Below, piece by piece: positions 1-6,966 of a DNA stretch of 11,300 nucleotides (positions within the stretch are counted from its first letter, which is position 1; each line of letters starts with the position of its first letter). Position numbers and translations under genes: made by a program. Origin of the DNA: Methanocorpusculaceae archaeon UBA456. Its GTDB lineage: Archaea > Halobacteriota > Methanomicrobia > Methanomicrobiales > Methanocorpusculaceae. The stretch covers positions 45,328-56,627 of the forward strand of contig DAJQ01000021.1 of the NCBI GenBank assembly GCA_002496395.1, in the 5' to 3' direction. Below the pieces are notes generated by a model. It was not told the origin of the DNA. It ran no database searches and worked only from the letters and a program-made list of their open reading frames with translations.

Positions 1-2
1 CC

Positions 3-26
3 GATCAGACTGTGATCGAGGAGTAA
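3..26 (+). CDS. C-terminal end of an upstream gene (partial)
   Basis: The frame starting at base 3 reads DQTVIEE and then TAA at 24-26, three bases before the ATG of the next gene. The ribosome binding site of that gene (GAGGAG, 18-23) lies inside these last codons, the usual layout of tightly packed archaeal operons. Only seven codons are visible, so the product cannot be named. The inference is simply that the membrane protein at 30-554 is a downstream member of an operon. Confidence 0.35.
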   Translation, partial: DQTVIEE

Positions 27-29
27 TCC

Positions 30-554
30 ATGTCATTGAAAACCATATTCAACAGAACCATCCGTTCAATTCAGCAGCTTGAAGGAAAACCGCTGCGGGA
101 TGATCTGATCCTGTACATCGGGATTGTGATCCTCGTCTACTGCGCATCATTTCTTATGATGATTCATGAGGGTGGTGCTGCTGCTGGTGTTGTATTTCTT
201 CTTCCTTTGACAATTGTCCTCGCAGGCGGGCTTCTCACCGGGGCAGTTGTGTTGCTTGGAACCAGCCTCATCGAACACTTCTTCCTCCTCTTTGTTGATG
301 TGAAAAAAAGCTTTGAGATGACGATGAAAACGGCAGTCTATACTCTTGCGGTTGTCTTCCCATTGGTCTGGGCGGCTCTTCTCGTGTCAAACAGCCATCT
401 GATTGTACTGCCTGCCATCGTCTTTGTCATTTTGACGTTCTGTGGCATCCGGATTTTCCATTCCCTCTCAATCGACCGGGCGGCCTTTGTCTCGCTTGCA
501 ACGGGAGCTGTACTGCTCTGCTTCTCATACAGGTGGCTGATGGGCCAGTGGTGA
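30..554 (+). CDS. Yip1-like multi-pass membrane protein
   Basis: This 174-residue protein is mostly hydrophobic, with about five likely membrane segments near residues 26-45, 52-85 (probably two), 103-119, 123-143 and 151-170. The stretch from about residue 70 to 160 has the feel of the Yip1 domain (PF04893): a hydrophobic helix ending EHFFLLF, then a polar turn KKSFEMTMK leading into AVYTLAVVFP, then a later helix followed by SIDRAA. Yip1-family proteins in archaea are membrane proteins of unknown function, so no reaction is assigned. The start is supported by GAGGAG at 18-23, six bases before the ATG. The stop is followed directly by the ATG of the next membrane gene (TGAATG), so the two were probably translated together. 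The family call is by eye; other small integral membrane families remain possible. Confidence 0.65.
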   Translation: MSLKTIFNRTIRSIQQLEGKPLRDDLILYIGIVILVYCASFLMMIHEGGAAAGVVFLLPLTIVLAGGLLTGAVVLLGTSLIEHFFLLFVDVKKSFEMTMKTAVYTLAVVFPLVWAALLVSNSHLIVLPAIVFVILTFCGIRIFHSLSIDRAAFVSLATGAVLLCFSYRWLMGQW

Positions 555-862
555 ATGGGATGGCCTATTGTCTTCTTCATGGCATTCATCGGTACGATTT
601 CAGTTTCCTTTGCTCTTTGCCCTCTTTGTCAACCCAGAAATCCGGGAGGGAGGATCACTCCCGCTCTTTGCAGACCGGCTGCCGCTTCCGGGGATACTCT
701 TTGATGCGATTGCCGGGCTCCTTGGAACTGCCGGGGAAACCGGATATGGTATCTGGTTCATAATTGCCCTTTCAATAGGCCTTTTTTATCCATATGGCTC
801 TCATATCGCTCTTCCTCTATCTGGCAGGGGCGATTCTCATGAGGGAGAAAGGCCCTGAGTGA
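555..862 (+). pseudogene. Small membrane protein gene broken by two frameshifts
   Basis: An ATG abuts the preceding stop. Its frame starts MGWPIVFFMAFIGTI, a good membrane-helix start, but near 597-602 the hydrophobic, coding-like reading moves to the next frame (FPLLFALFVNPEIREGG through GYGIWFIIALSIGLF). At the T6 run at 782-787 it moves again, to the third frame (MALISLFLYLAGAILM), ending at TGA 860-862. The stitched product is about 100 residues with roughly three membrane helices. Both shifts are in the same direction, each explained by one extra base, and both lie in or next to T runs (ATTT at 597-600 and T6 at 782-787). Homopolymer sequencing errors in an intact gene are therefore a real alternative to a true pseudogene. 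No family is recognised. It follows the Yip1-like gene and was probably co-transcribed with it. Confidence 0.6.
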
Positions 863-911
863 CAGAGACCTCCCACCCTCCTTAAACGTACATGCCAGTT
901 GAACAGTGATG

Positions 912-929
912 AATCTCTCTTCGGAGATT
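912..929 (+). other. Hairpin with TTCG-type loop after the membrane gene pair
   Basis: AATCTC (912-917) and GAGATT (924-929) form a perfect 6-bp inverted repeat around TCTTCG; an alternative CTC/GAG pairing closes a TTCG tetraloop. No T run follows, so it is not a convincing terminator. It may stabilise the 3' end of the upstream transcript or be incidental. Confidence 0.3.
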
Positions 930-998
930 GAGTGTTGATCCAGAAAATGGGTTAAATATAATCTCTATACATTATTTTACGCTTTCTTCTCAGTGCAA

Positions 999-1008
999 TT
1001 TTATATGG
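999..1008 (+). promoter_or_regulatory. Probable TATA box (box A) of the AOR-moaD unit
   Basis: TTTTATATGG fits the archaeal box A pattern and stands in an AT-rich stretch. Transcription would start about 25 bases downstream, near 1027, giving a leader of roughly 105 bases before the ATG at 1133. A second AT-rich candidate, TTAAATATA at 952-960, lies further upstream. The choice between them is inference. Confidence 0.45.
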
Positions 1009-1023
1009 CATATACAAAACATT

Positions 1024-1043
1024 ATTAAGTTAATCAACTTAAT
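1024..1043. promoter_or_regulatory. Palindromic operator candidate at the predicted AOR transcription start
   Basis: ATTAAGTT and AACTTAAT form a perfect 8-bp inverted repeat around AATC. It begins about 16 bases past the TATA candidate and covers the expected transcription start, a usual position for an archaeal repressor site. The regulator is not identifiable from this window. Confidence 0.45.
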
Positions 1044-1050
1044 CCTCACA

Positions 1051-1075
1051 TCAGGGTGCCTGTCAGGTACCCTGA
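1051..1075 (+). promoter_or_regulatory. Strong leader hairpin upstream of the AOR gene
   Basis: TCAGGGTGCCT (1051-1061) pairs with AGGTACCCTGA (1065-1075) across a GTC loop: 11 pairs with one G-U wobble in RNA. It sits in the predicted 5' leader about 45 bases before the ribosome binding site. There is no T run after it, so a termination role is doubtful. It could be an RNA control element or a protein-binding site on DNA. Confidence 0.45.
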
Positions 1076-1132
1076 GGGGTGGGCATACAAACCAAGTCAA
1101 CATTCCCATCCTTCATACAGGAGGTAATGAAT

Positions 1133-2917
1133 ATGACACAAATGGATGGATATGCTGGAAAGATTGCCTATGTCGATCTCACCAAAGGTACGATCGATAT
1201 TCAGGAAACACCAACTGATCTTAAGAGAGACTATCTCGGTGGCCGTGGTTTTGGAACAAAGATCATCTCGGACAGAATGGATCCCCTCGTTGATCCCCTC
1301 TCGCCTGAGAATATCTTCGTCTTCGCATCAGGCCCGACGACCGGAACCGGTATTCCTCTTGGAAGCCGGTATGAGGTGAGCACGAAATCTCCGCTTAATG
1401 ACACGCTGATGTCGGCAAACAGCGGTGGAACCTTCGGATGGAAGATGAAGAAAGCCGGATTTGATGCTATTGTCTTTGAAGGACGCTCAGCAAAGCCGGT
1501 GTATCTGTACCTCAACGAAGGTGCCGCCGAACTGCGGGATGCCTCCTCCTACTGGGGGATGGATGTCCATGCGACAACAGATGCATTCCTCTCGGATCTC
1601 GGTGACAAGAAGGCAAAGATCGCCTGTATCGGCCCGGCTGGAGAAAAACAGAGTCTCCTTGCCTGTGTGATCAACGATTATGATCGTGCAGCAGGCCGGA
1701 GCGGTGCGGGAGCGGTTCTTGGATCGAAGAATGTCAAGGCTGTTGTTGCGACAGGCAATCTCAGCATCGAAGAGGCAGATAAAGATCGGTTAAATGCTGT
1801 AAAAGATCGAATCAGAACAAAGCTTCAGGAGAATGGCATCTGTGAGGCGCTCACCAACTATGGAACTGCCGTTCTCGTCAACATCGTCAATGAGAATTAT
1901 ATCCTCCCGACCCATAACTTCCAGAGCGCTCATTTCGAGAATGCAGAGAATATCTCCGGCGAACGGATGGCAGAGACTGTCCTGAAGAAGAATTCCGGGT
2001 GTTTTGCATGTATTGTGAAGTGTTCCCGTATCTGTGAAGTTGATGGTGTCGTCAACGAAGGACCCGAATATGAACCAATGTGGGCATTTGGAGCAAATCT
2101 CGGGATTGACGATCTCAATACTGTCATTAAGGCTGCATGGGAATGCAACAAGCTCGGACTTGATGCGATCGGCACCCCGACTGCAATTGCCTGTGCCATG
2201 GAGATGCAGGAGAAGGGCTATATCAATAATGGGCCGAAATTTGGAGAGGCTGCCGGCATCGTCGAACTGGTACGGCAGATTGGTCTTCGGGAAGGGTTTG
2301 GAGCCGAACTGACCGATGGTTCATACCGGTTTGCAGAACGGCATGGGCATCCCGAACTCTCGATGAGTGTAAAAAAGCAGGATCTTCCGGCATATGATCC
2401 CCGGGGCCTGCAGGGGCATGGCCTCTCTTATGCGACCTCAAACCGTGGCGGGGATCATGTCTATGGATATATGATCTCTCCCGAGGTGCTTGGTGCACCA
2501 GAAAAGCTCGATCCCTATACCAGTGATGGTAAAGCCGCATGGGTACAGGTCTTCCAGGATCTCACTGCTGCAATTGATGCATCAGGTATGTGTCTCTTCA
2601 GCTCATTTGCCCTTGATGCCACCGACTATGCCGATCTGACCGCCGCCACAATGGGCATCGATCTCGATGGCCCTGGATTCATCAGGATCGGGGAGCGGAT
2701 CTGGAATCTCCAGAAGCTCTTCAATATCAAGGTCGGTTATACAAAAGCAGATGATACTCTCCCCAAACGCCTGCTCACCGAACCACTCCGGGAAGGCGGT
2801 CCAAAGGGCCGGGTCTGGGAACGTGAACCCCTCCTCAGTGAATACTACAGTGTCCGGGGCTGGGATGCAGATGGAGTACCAACAGATGAGAAGCTGCGTG
2901 AACTTGGTCTGAAATAA
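1133..2917 (+). CDS. aor: Tungsten-type aldehyde:ferredoxin oxidoreductase family protein
   Basis: This 594-residue protein belongs to the AOR family: cytoplasmic enzymes with a tungsten-bispterin centre and one [4Fe-4S] cluster, which oxidise aldehydes to acids and pass electrons to ferredoxin. The N-terminal GGRGFG and the RSGAGAVLGSKN segment are typical pterin-binding landmarks. The cluster ligands are clear: C290, C293 and C297 in CFACIVKC, plus C487 in SGMCLF, closely matching the spacing known for the Pyrococcus enzyme (288, 291, 295, 494). GPEYE (310-314) and DPRG...ATSNRGGDH (H442) cover the usual active-site region. The ATG at 1133 was chosen because GGAGGT (1120-1125) stands seven bases before it; an in-frame ATG at 1127 is too close. 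Length is normal for the family. Substrate specificity within the family cannot be read by eye. The MoaD-like gene 88 bases downstream fits a role in cofactor supply. Confidence 0.93.
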   Translation: MTQMDGYAGKIAYVDLTKGTIDIQETPTDLKRDYLGGRGFGTKIISDRMDPLVDPLSPENIFVFASGPTTGTGIPLGSRYEVSTKSPLNDTLMSANSGGTFGWKMKKAGFDAIVFEGRSAKPVYLYLNEGAAELRDASSYWGMDVHATTDAFLSDLGDKKAKIACIGPAGEKQSLLACVINDYDRAAGRSGAGAVLGSKNVKAVVATGNLSIEEADKDRLNAVKDRIRTKLQENGICEALTNYGTAVLVNIVNENYILPTHNFQSAHFENAENISGERMAETVLKKNSGCFACIVKCSRICEVDGVVNEGPEYEPMWAFGANLGIDDLNTVIKAAWECNKLGLDAIGTPTAIACAMEMQEKGYINNGPKFGEAAGIVELVRQIGLREGFGAELTDGSYRFAERHGHPELSMSVKKQDLPAYDPRGLQGHGLSYATSNRGGDHVYGYMISPEVLGAPEKLDPYTSDGKAAWVQVFQDLTAAIDASGMCLFSSFALDATDYADLTAATMGIDLDGPGFIRIGERIWNLQKLFNIKVGYTKADDTLPKRLLTEPLREGGPKGRVWEREPLLSEYYSVRGWDADGVPTDEKLRELGLK

Positions 2918-3005
2918 ACAGATCGGTTGTTTGGGTTCGGGATTCTTCCCATACCGCCCATGCCCGACGCAGAGAGATATACCAAAGAATGGAGAGGGAT
3001 CTGGC

Positions 3006-3287
3006 ATGCAGGTAACTGTCAAGGCATTTGCTACGCTCAGGAATATCATGGATTCAAAATTTACAGAGGAGCTGGAGGAGGGATCCACCATCTCCGATCT
3101 CCTGACAACGTTAATGGAAAAGTACTCCGGGCTGTCTGATGAGATCTTTGAAGATGGTAGGCGGGAGCTGAAAGATTTTGTGAATATCCTGGTAAATGGC
3201 CGGAATATCAGCTTTCTCAATGGTCTTGATACCACACTCAACAATGGCGATCTCGTCGTCCTCTTCCCTCCGGCAGGCGGCGGGTAA
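3006..3287 (+). CDS. MoaD/ThiS-family sulfur carrier protein (archaeal MoaD-like)
   Basis: This 93-residue beta-grasp protein starts MQVTVKAFATLR and ends FPPAGGG. The C-terminal Gly-Gly is the mark of MoaD/ThiS proteins, which are adenylated there by a MoeB-like enzyme and carry a thiocarboxylate used to build the dithiolene of molybdopterin (or tungstopterin). The ATG at 3006 follows a GGAGAGGG ribosome binding site (2991-2998) and gives a family-typical length; a longer in-frame reading from 2931 has no matching N-terminus. It lies 88 bases after the AOR gene with no clear terminator between, so one transcript is likely. In archaea, MoaD-like genes are often found beside AOR genes, which suggests it serves that enzyme's cofactor. 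A general thiamine or tRNA thiolation carrier remains possible; no partner E1-like gene is in the window. Confidence 0.85.
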   Translation: MQVTVKAFATLRNIMDSKFTEELEEGSTISDLLTTLMEKYSGLSDEIFEDGRRELKDFVNILVNGRNISFLNGLDTTLNNGDLVVLFPPAGGG

Positions 3288-3293
3288 TGGGTA

Positions 3294-3309
3294 TAAAAAA
3301 GGTTTTTTA
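3294..3309. terminator. Symmetric A/T terminator between convergent genes
   Basis: TAAAAAA (3294-3300) and TTTTTTA (3303-3309) form a perfect inverted repeat around GG. On the plus strand it gives a T6 run just after the MoaD-like gene; on the minus strand it gives a T6 run just after the deaminase stop. Archaeal transcription ends at T runs, so one short element can serve both converging transcripts. Confidence 0.65.
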
Positions 3310-4623
3310 CTGGTTTTCCAGTTCCTCTTCTCTCCGTTTTACCAGTGAGATTGCTGCTGCCTCTGCACCGGCAAGGATTGCATCCTCTCCCGGGATCTCG
3401 CGGTCATGCATCAGGATGGCGCCGTCGCAGATGACGGTCCTGACAGCATTGCCGCCGCATGCATAGACGATATTTGAGATTGGGTTGTGGAAGGGGGTGT
3501 TGCAGATTACGTTCCTGTCCACCAGGATGATGTCGGCGGCAAACCCGGGTGCGATGGTGCCGCCGCCTGTTCTGAGCGCTTCTGCACCGGCTCTGGATGC
3601 AATATCGATTGTTTCTGCTGCGGGGAGGATGGTCGGATCGCCTGTTGTGAACTTCTGGAGGAGTGCTGCTATCTTCATCTCCTCGAAGAGGTCGAGGTTG
3701 TTGTTCGAGGCACAGCCATCGGTTCCAAGGCAGACAGGTGCGCCTGCATTCTTCAGTGCCGAATAGGGGATTGCTCTTCCCCCTGCGAGCTTCATGTTGC
3801 TTGCGGGATTGTGGGATGCTGCGGTCTTTCTCTTCCCAAGCAGTTCACATTCGCTCTCATCGAGATAGCAGCAGTGGGCGGCAACGGTTCGGTCCGTCAG
3901 GATGCCGTATTTGTCCAGGTGGGCTGCCGGGGTGGTGTTGTTGTTTTTGATGCAGTCATCGAGTTCCTGTTGTGTCTCTGAGAGGTGGATGTGAATGCCG
4001 GCGTCATTTTCTTTTGCATAGTCTGCACACCAGGTGAGCCCCTCAGGCGAGACGGTATAGAGGGCATGGGGTCCGGTGGCAAACGTGATCTTTGGATTAT
4101 TCCTGGATTTGATGTGGTTGTGGAGATTGATGGTTGCCTTAATCTCTGCTTCACGCTTCTCTTCGGTGAAGAGGTCGATGAAGCCGTGCGAGAGGCATGC
4201 CCGCATCCCGGACTCCTCGACTGCATCTGCTGCCCTGTCCATGAAGAAGTACATGTCATTGAAGGCGATCGTTCCCGACTTGATCATCTCAAGACAGGCA
4301 AGCCGGGTGCCCCAGTAGACATCGTCTCCGGTGAGGTGTGCCTCAAGCGGCCAGATCTTCTCTGAAAGCCATTCGAAGAGGACCATGTCGTCTGCATATC
4401 CCCGGAGCAGGCTCATTGCGGCGTGGGTGTGGGTGTTCACAAGCCCCGGAAGGACGACGTCGCCTCCCGCATCGATCTCGAAATCAGCGCTGCCTTTGTA
4501 CTCTGATCTGATCCCCTCTCCGATCTTTTGGATTATGCCTCCGTCGATGAAGATGTCGGTTTTTCTGCAGTTATGGGTGGCGCCTTTGATCAGAATCGCT
4601 GCCTGTTTGTTAAATGGTATCAT
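3307..4623 (-). CDS. dadD: 5'-deoxyadenosine / methylthioadenosine deaminase (amidohydrolase)
   Basis: This 438-residue metal-dependent hydrolase of the TRZ/ATZ amidohydrolase group belongs to the set that includes methanogen DadD and MTA/SAH deaminases. It deaminates the adenine of 5'-deoxyadenosine, methylthioadenosine or S-adenosylhomocysteine to the inosine forms. Visible landmarks are the first metal motif HTH (H65, H67), E94, H186 in GPHALYT, HIHLSE (H213, E216), H250 in AAHC, SHNPASNMKL and the acid D302 in LGTDG. The start lies two bases after the stop of the phosphorylase gene (4626-4628), with AAGGAG in that gene's last codons, so the pair is translationally coupled. In methanogens the inosine products go to a methylthioinosine phosphorylase, which is what the upstream gene appears to be. 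Which adenosine derivative is preferred cannot be read from sequence alone. Confidence 0.88.
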   Translation of the reverse strand: MIPFNKQAAILIKGATHNCRKTDIFIDGGIIQKIGEGIRSEYKGSADFEIDAGGDVVLPGLVNTHTHAAMSLLRGYADDMVLFEWLSEKIWPLEAHLTGDDVYWGTRLACLEMIKSGTIAFNDMYFFMDRAADAVEESGMRACLSHGFIDLFTEEKREAEIKATINLHNHIKSRNNPKITFATGPHALYTVSPEGLTWCADYAKENDAGIHIHLSETQQELDDCIKNNNTTPAAHLDKYGILTDRTVAAHCCYLDESECELLGKRKTAASHNPASNMKLAGGRAIPYSALKNAGAPVCLGTDGCASNNNLDLFEEMKIAALLQKFTTGDPTILPAAETIDIASRAGAEALRTGGGTIAPGFAADIILVDRNVICNTPFHNPISNIVYACGGNAVRTVICDGAILMHDREIPGEDAILAGAEAAAISLVKRREEELENQ

Positions 4624-4625
4624 GC

Positions 4626-5297
4626 TTATCCAAACTCCTTTACAATCTTCTCAAGGACGATGCTTGTTCTCCTGCCCCCTTCTTTTGCAGCAGCAACGAT
4701 GGTGTCATAGCTGATCGCTTCGTCGCCGATCCCGTTTCCATAGTTGTCAACGGTGCAGACGGCGGCGATCTTCATACCAAGCTCTGCTGCCAGGGTTGCC
4801 TCGCTTGCAACGGTCATTCCGACGATATCCGCGATCTTTGCGATCGCCTGCACCTCGGCAGGGGTCTCAAACCGGGGCCCGATCGTCTGGATGTAGGTGC
4901 CGCCGATTTTTATATCCGGGTGGATGGTGCTGAGGCCGATGATCAGGTCCTGATCGAAACCGGGCATCACATGGGTGATGGTGGTGTCATGGAATGTCGG
5001 GATGCCGCCCCAGCTGATGAAGTCTTTTGGGATGACGATTGAGCCGGGGGGGTACTCCAGTTTCAGTGAGCCGACTGAACCGAATGCGATGATCCGGTCG
5101 ACTCCCATGATCTTCAGTGCCGCCAGATGTGCACGGTGATTGATCTTATGTGGCGGCAGGGTGTTCTGATGGCGTGGCACCAGACAGATTTCGCCGCAAT
5201 GGACGGTTGCTTTTCCGTACGGTGTTGCAATTACCTTCTCTTCAAGCGGAGGAAGATCCGCAAAGAGGAGGCTTGTTCCACCGATTATTCCGAGCAT
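4626..5297 (-). CDS. Purine nucleoside / S-methyl-5'-thioinosine phosphorylase (MTAP/PNP family 2)
   Basis: This 223-residue protein belongs to the trimeric purine nucleoside phosphorylase family: cytoplasmic enzymes that split a nucleoside with phosphate into base and ribose-1-phosphate. It shows GIIGGT (phosphate-binding loop, 3-8), RHQNTLPPHKINHRAHLAALK-type sequence from R42, FGSVGSL (72-78), GPRFETPAEV (140-149), the GMT turn (160-162) and VDNYGNG (183-189). In adenosine-specific MTAPs the last region carries an Asp pair; here it reads D184-N185, which, with the coupled deaminase gene, favours an inosine-type substrate (methylthioinosine, deoxyinosine). That assignment is inference. AAGGAG precedes the ATG by eight bases. 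It is slightly shorter than many family members but keeps both ends of the fold. First gene of the two-gene operon with the deaminase. Confidence 0.87.
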   Translation of the reverse strand: MLGIIGGTSLLFADLPPLEEKVIATPYGKATVHCGEICLVPRHQNTLPPHKINHRAHLAALKIMGVDRIIAFGSVGSLKLEYPPGSIVIPKDFISWGGIPTFHDTTITHVMPGFDQDLIIGLSTIHPDIKIGGTYIQTIGPRFETPAEVQAIAKIADIVGMTVASEATLAAELGMKIAAVCTVDNYGNGIGDEAISYDTIVAAAKEGGRRTSIVLEKIVKEFG

Positions 5298-5329
5298 GGT
5301 TTCTGCTCCTTCCCCTGGTATCCTGCCAT

Positions 5330-5351
5330 CTGAAGTAGTGTTTCACTTCAG
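5330..5351. promoter_or_regulatory. Inverted repeat in the leader of the phosphorylase-deaminase operon
   Basis: CTGAAGT (5330-5336) and ACTTCAG (5345-5351) form a perfect 7-bp inverted repeat, with a second nested pairing AGTG/CACT around TTT. It lies about 35-55 bases upstream of the phosphorylase start on the minus strand, so it may be an operator or a leader hairpin. No clear TATA box was found beside it. Confidence 0.35.
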
Positions 5352-5469
5352 GATTATTGAATGAGATGGTTTTTGGTATCCTCATATCTTCCGGTGGTGC
5401 GGATCTGCTTCTTCATCCGGCTTACCTTTATCAGGTCTCGTTTGTATCTATCATTATTGGAGATGCTGT

Positions 5470-6324
5470 ATGGGAGCTGCAAAGCCAGTTGCCAGAACCT
5501 TTTCTGCACGCGAGACGATGGAAGGGGCGGGTGTCCGGCTCCACCGGGCATTTGGACACTCGGAGATCCCGCTCTTTGATCCCTTCATGATGTTCGATGA
5601 TTTCCGGGGTGATGATCCGGCGGATTATCTCGCAGGGTTCCCCTGGCATCCGCACCGGGGGATCGAGACCGTGACGTACATGCTCGAAGGCAGGGTCGAG
5701 CATGGCGACAGCATGGGGCATGCCGGGGATGTGCCGGCCGGGGGTGTCCAGTGGATGACGGCCGGCTCGGGGATCATTCACCAGGAGATGCCAAAGCCGG
5801 TCAACGGACGGATGGGTGGTTTCCAGCTCTGGGTGAATCTTCCGAAAAGCCACAAGATGATGAATCCCCGGTACCAGGAGATCGCAGCAGGTGAGATCCC
5901 GGTTGTGGCGCTTCCGGGAGGGGTATCTGTCCGGGTGATCTGCGGTGAGGTTGCCGGGATTTCTGGCCCTGTCCGGGATCTGATGGCCGATCCGGAGTAC
6001 CTTGATGTGACGCTTGAGCCGGGATCGGACTTCTCCCATCCCGTGAAGGACGATCATATGGCAGCAGCCTATGTCTTCGGGGGTGCCGGCCGCTTCCATC
6101 CGGATGCGGGGGATGTATATTCGAACCGGACGATGATCCTCTTTGGCGAAGGGGGATCGGAGATCTCTGTCCATGCCACGGATGATGGATGCCGTTTCCT
6201 CTTCTTCTCGGGAATACCGCTTAGGGAGCCGATCGCCTGGGGCGGGCCGATTGTCATGAATACGGATGCAGAGGTCAGGCAGGCTCTTGCCGAATACCGG
6301 AACGGGACGTTTATCAGGGATTAA
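5470..6324 (+). CDS. Pirin family protein
   Basis: This 284-residue bicupin of the pirin family contains WHPHRGIETVTYMLEG with the metal ligands H60 and H62, followed by H104 and E106 in GIIHQEM, matching the His-His-His-Glu iron site of human pirin. The N-terminal pirin cupin spans about residues 20-125 and the pirin C-terminal domain about 170-280, ending in the family-like AEVRQALAEYRNGTF. Many pirins have quercetinase or redox-linked regulatory activity; the substrate here is unknown. GGAGA (5459-5463) stands six bases before the ATG. It is divergent from the nucleoside salvage operon, with 172 bases between, and converges on the small membrane gene at 6413. It appears to be transcribed alone. 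Confidence 0.9.
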   Translation: MGAAKPVARTFSARETMEGAGVRLHRAFGHSEIPLFDPFMMFDDFRGDDPADYLAGFPWHPHRGIETVTYMLEGRVEHGDSMGHAGDVPAGGVQWMTAGSGIIHQEMPKPVNGRMGGFQLWVNLPKSHKMMNPRYQEIAAGEIPVVALPGGVSVRVICGEVAGISGPVRDLMADPEYLDVTLEPGSDFSHPVKDDHMAAAYVFGGAGRFHPDAGDVYSNRTMILFGEGGSEISVHATDDGCRFLFFSGIPLREPIAWGGPIVMNTDAEVRQALAEYRNGTFIRD

Positions 6325-6384
6325 ACTGGTTACGGAGCTTATACTCCGGCACCTGTTGTCCTGATCTATTCCCGCCGGAGCAGG

Positions 6385-6428
6385 GAACCTGCTTCTGGCT
6401 CTTCTCGCAGGTTCAATCGGGTTTTTTT
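6385..6428 (+). terminator. Hairpin plus T7 terminator after pirin
   Basis: GAACCTGC (6385-6392) and GCAGGTTC (6407-6414) form a perfect 8-bp stem with a 14-base loop, followed seven bases on by T7 (6422-6428). It ends the pirin transcript and overlaps the last codons of the converging small membrane gene. Confidence 0.55.
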
Positions 6429-6619
6429 ATCCTGATAAGCGGTGGAATTGCTGCTGCTATGAAGATGATCGCATACCAGTACCACTCAAGGCTCAGGATC
6501 GGCTCCCAGAGCTTTGCAATCATGAGCGCAAAGGCAAAGACGCTGAGCTTAACGAGCCCCATATCGATCCAGCTGAGTTTCTGAACCCGAGCATCAGCCC
6601 ATTCTGTAAAACCTGTCAT
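6413..6619 (-). CDS. Small conserved two-helix membrane protein
   Basis: This 68-residue protein has a polar start (TEWADARVQKLSWIDMG), a first membrane helix near residues 20-36, a short loop with KLWEPILSLEWYW, a second helix near 46-64, and a basic tail IRIKKPD. The amphipathic N-terminus and Trp/Tyr-rich loop suggest a real, conserved membrane protein, but no function is recognised. GGAGGAGA precedes the ATG by about five bases. It stands alone between convergent pirin and the accessory region; no neighbour suggests a role. Confidence 0.72.
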   Translation of the reverse strand: MTGFTEWADARVQKLSWIDMGLVKLSVFAFALMIAKLWEPILSLEWYWYAIIFIAAAIPPLIRIKKPD

Positions 6620-6809
6620 GTATATCTCTCCTCCCGCCTCTCTGGTGAGGCAGATGGATCTCTGGTCCTCTTTGGGTATCAGGTTTTCTCAACTGCCGGG
6701 CAAGTGGCTCTCTACCTGGTTTTCCTGATAGTTAGGTGGTCCTGAGTGGTGGGATTCATTCATCCGACTGTTTTATGCTCATCTTTTCACAGTTATGAAG
6801 GTGATGCAT
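6620..6809. other. Non-coding stretch between the small membrane gene and the IS element
   Basis: No coding-like frame was found. The stretch contains TATCAGG (6677-6683) and CCTGATA (6724-6730), a 7-bp inverted repeat about 40 bases apart, and presumably the promoter of the minus-strand membrane gene, although no strong TATA box is visible. Confidence 0.4.
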
Positions 6810-6966
6810 ACACTCATATACAGAGAACGATAATCTCCTATCAGGGGAGGCTTTTTGCTCCTGTGCTCAATGCGGCCGATGGTTTTGGTCACCTTCACCA
6901 TCTGGCGGAGCAGGCTTTTCCCCTGTTTTATATGAAAATCACCTCCTACGAAAGGTAAGGTGGCCC

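Noticed and set aside
2603..3244. Minus-strand open frame of 213 codons opposite the AOR end and the MoaD-like gene
   Set aside because: It overlaps two clear genes on the other strand and its composition (Ser, Pro, Phe-rich) is that of a shadow frame.
5431..6174. Minus-strand open frame of 247 codons opposite pirin
   Set aside because: Antisense to pirin, His/Arg/Pro-rich, no recognisable motif, and pirin keeps all metal ligands in the other strand.
6746..6958. Plus-strand 70-codon frame next to the IS element
   Set aside because: No ribosome binding site, no family likeness, and it crosses the proposed end of the IS element.
6841..6958. Minus-strand open frame after the transposase (reads KQGKSLLRQMVKVTK and onward) preceded by GGAGGTG
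   Set aside because: No ATG is properly spaced from the GGAGGTG and the reading ends after about 40 codons from the first Met. It could be a remnant, but nothing supports a gene.
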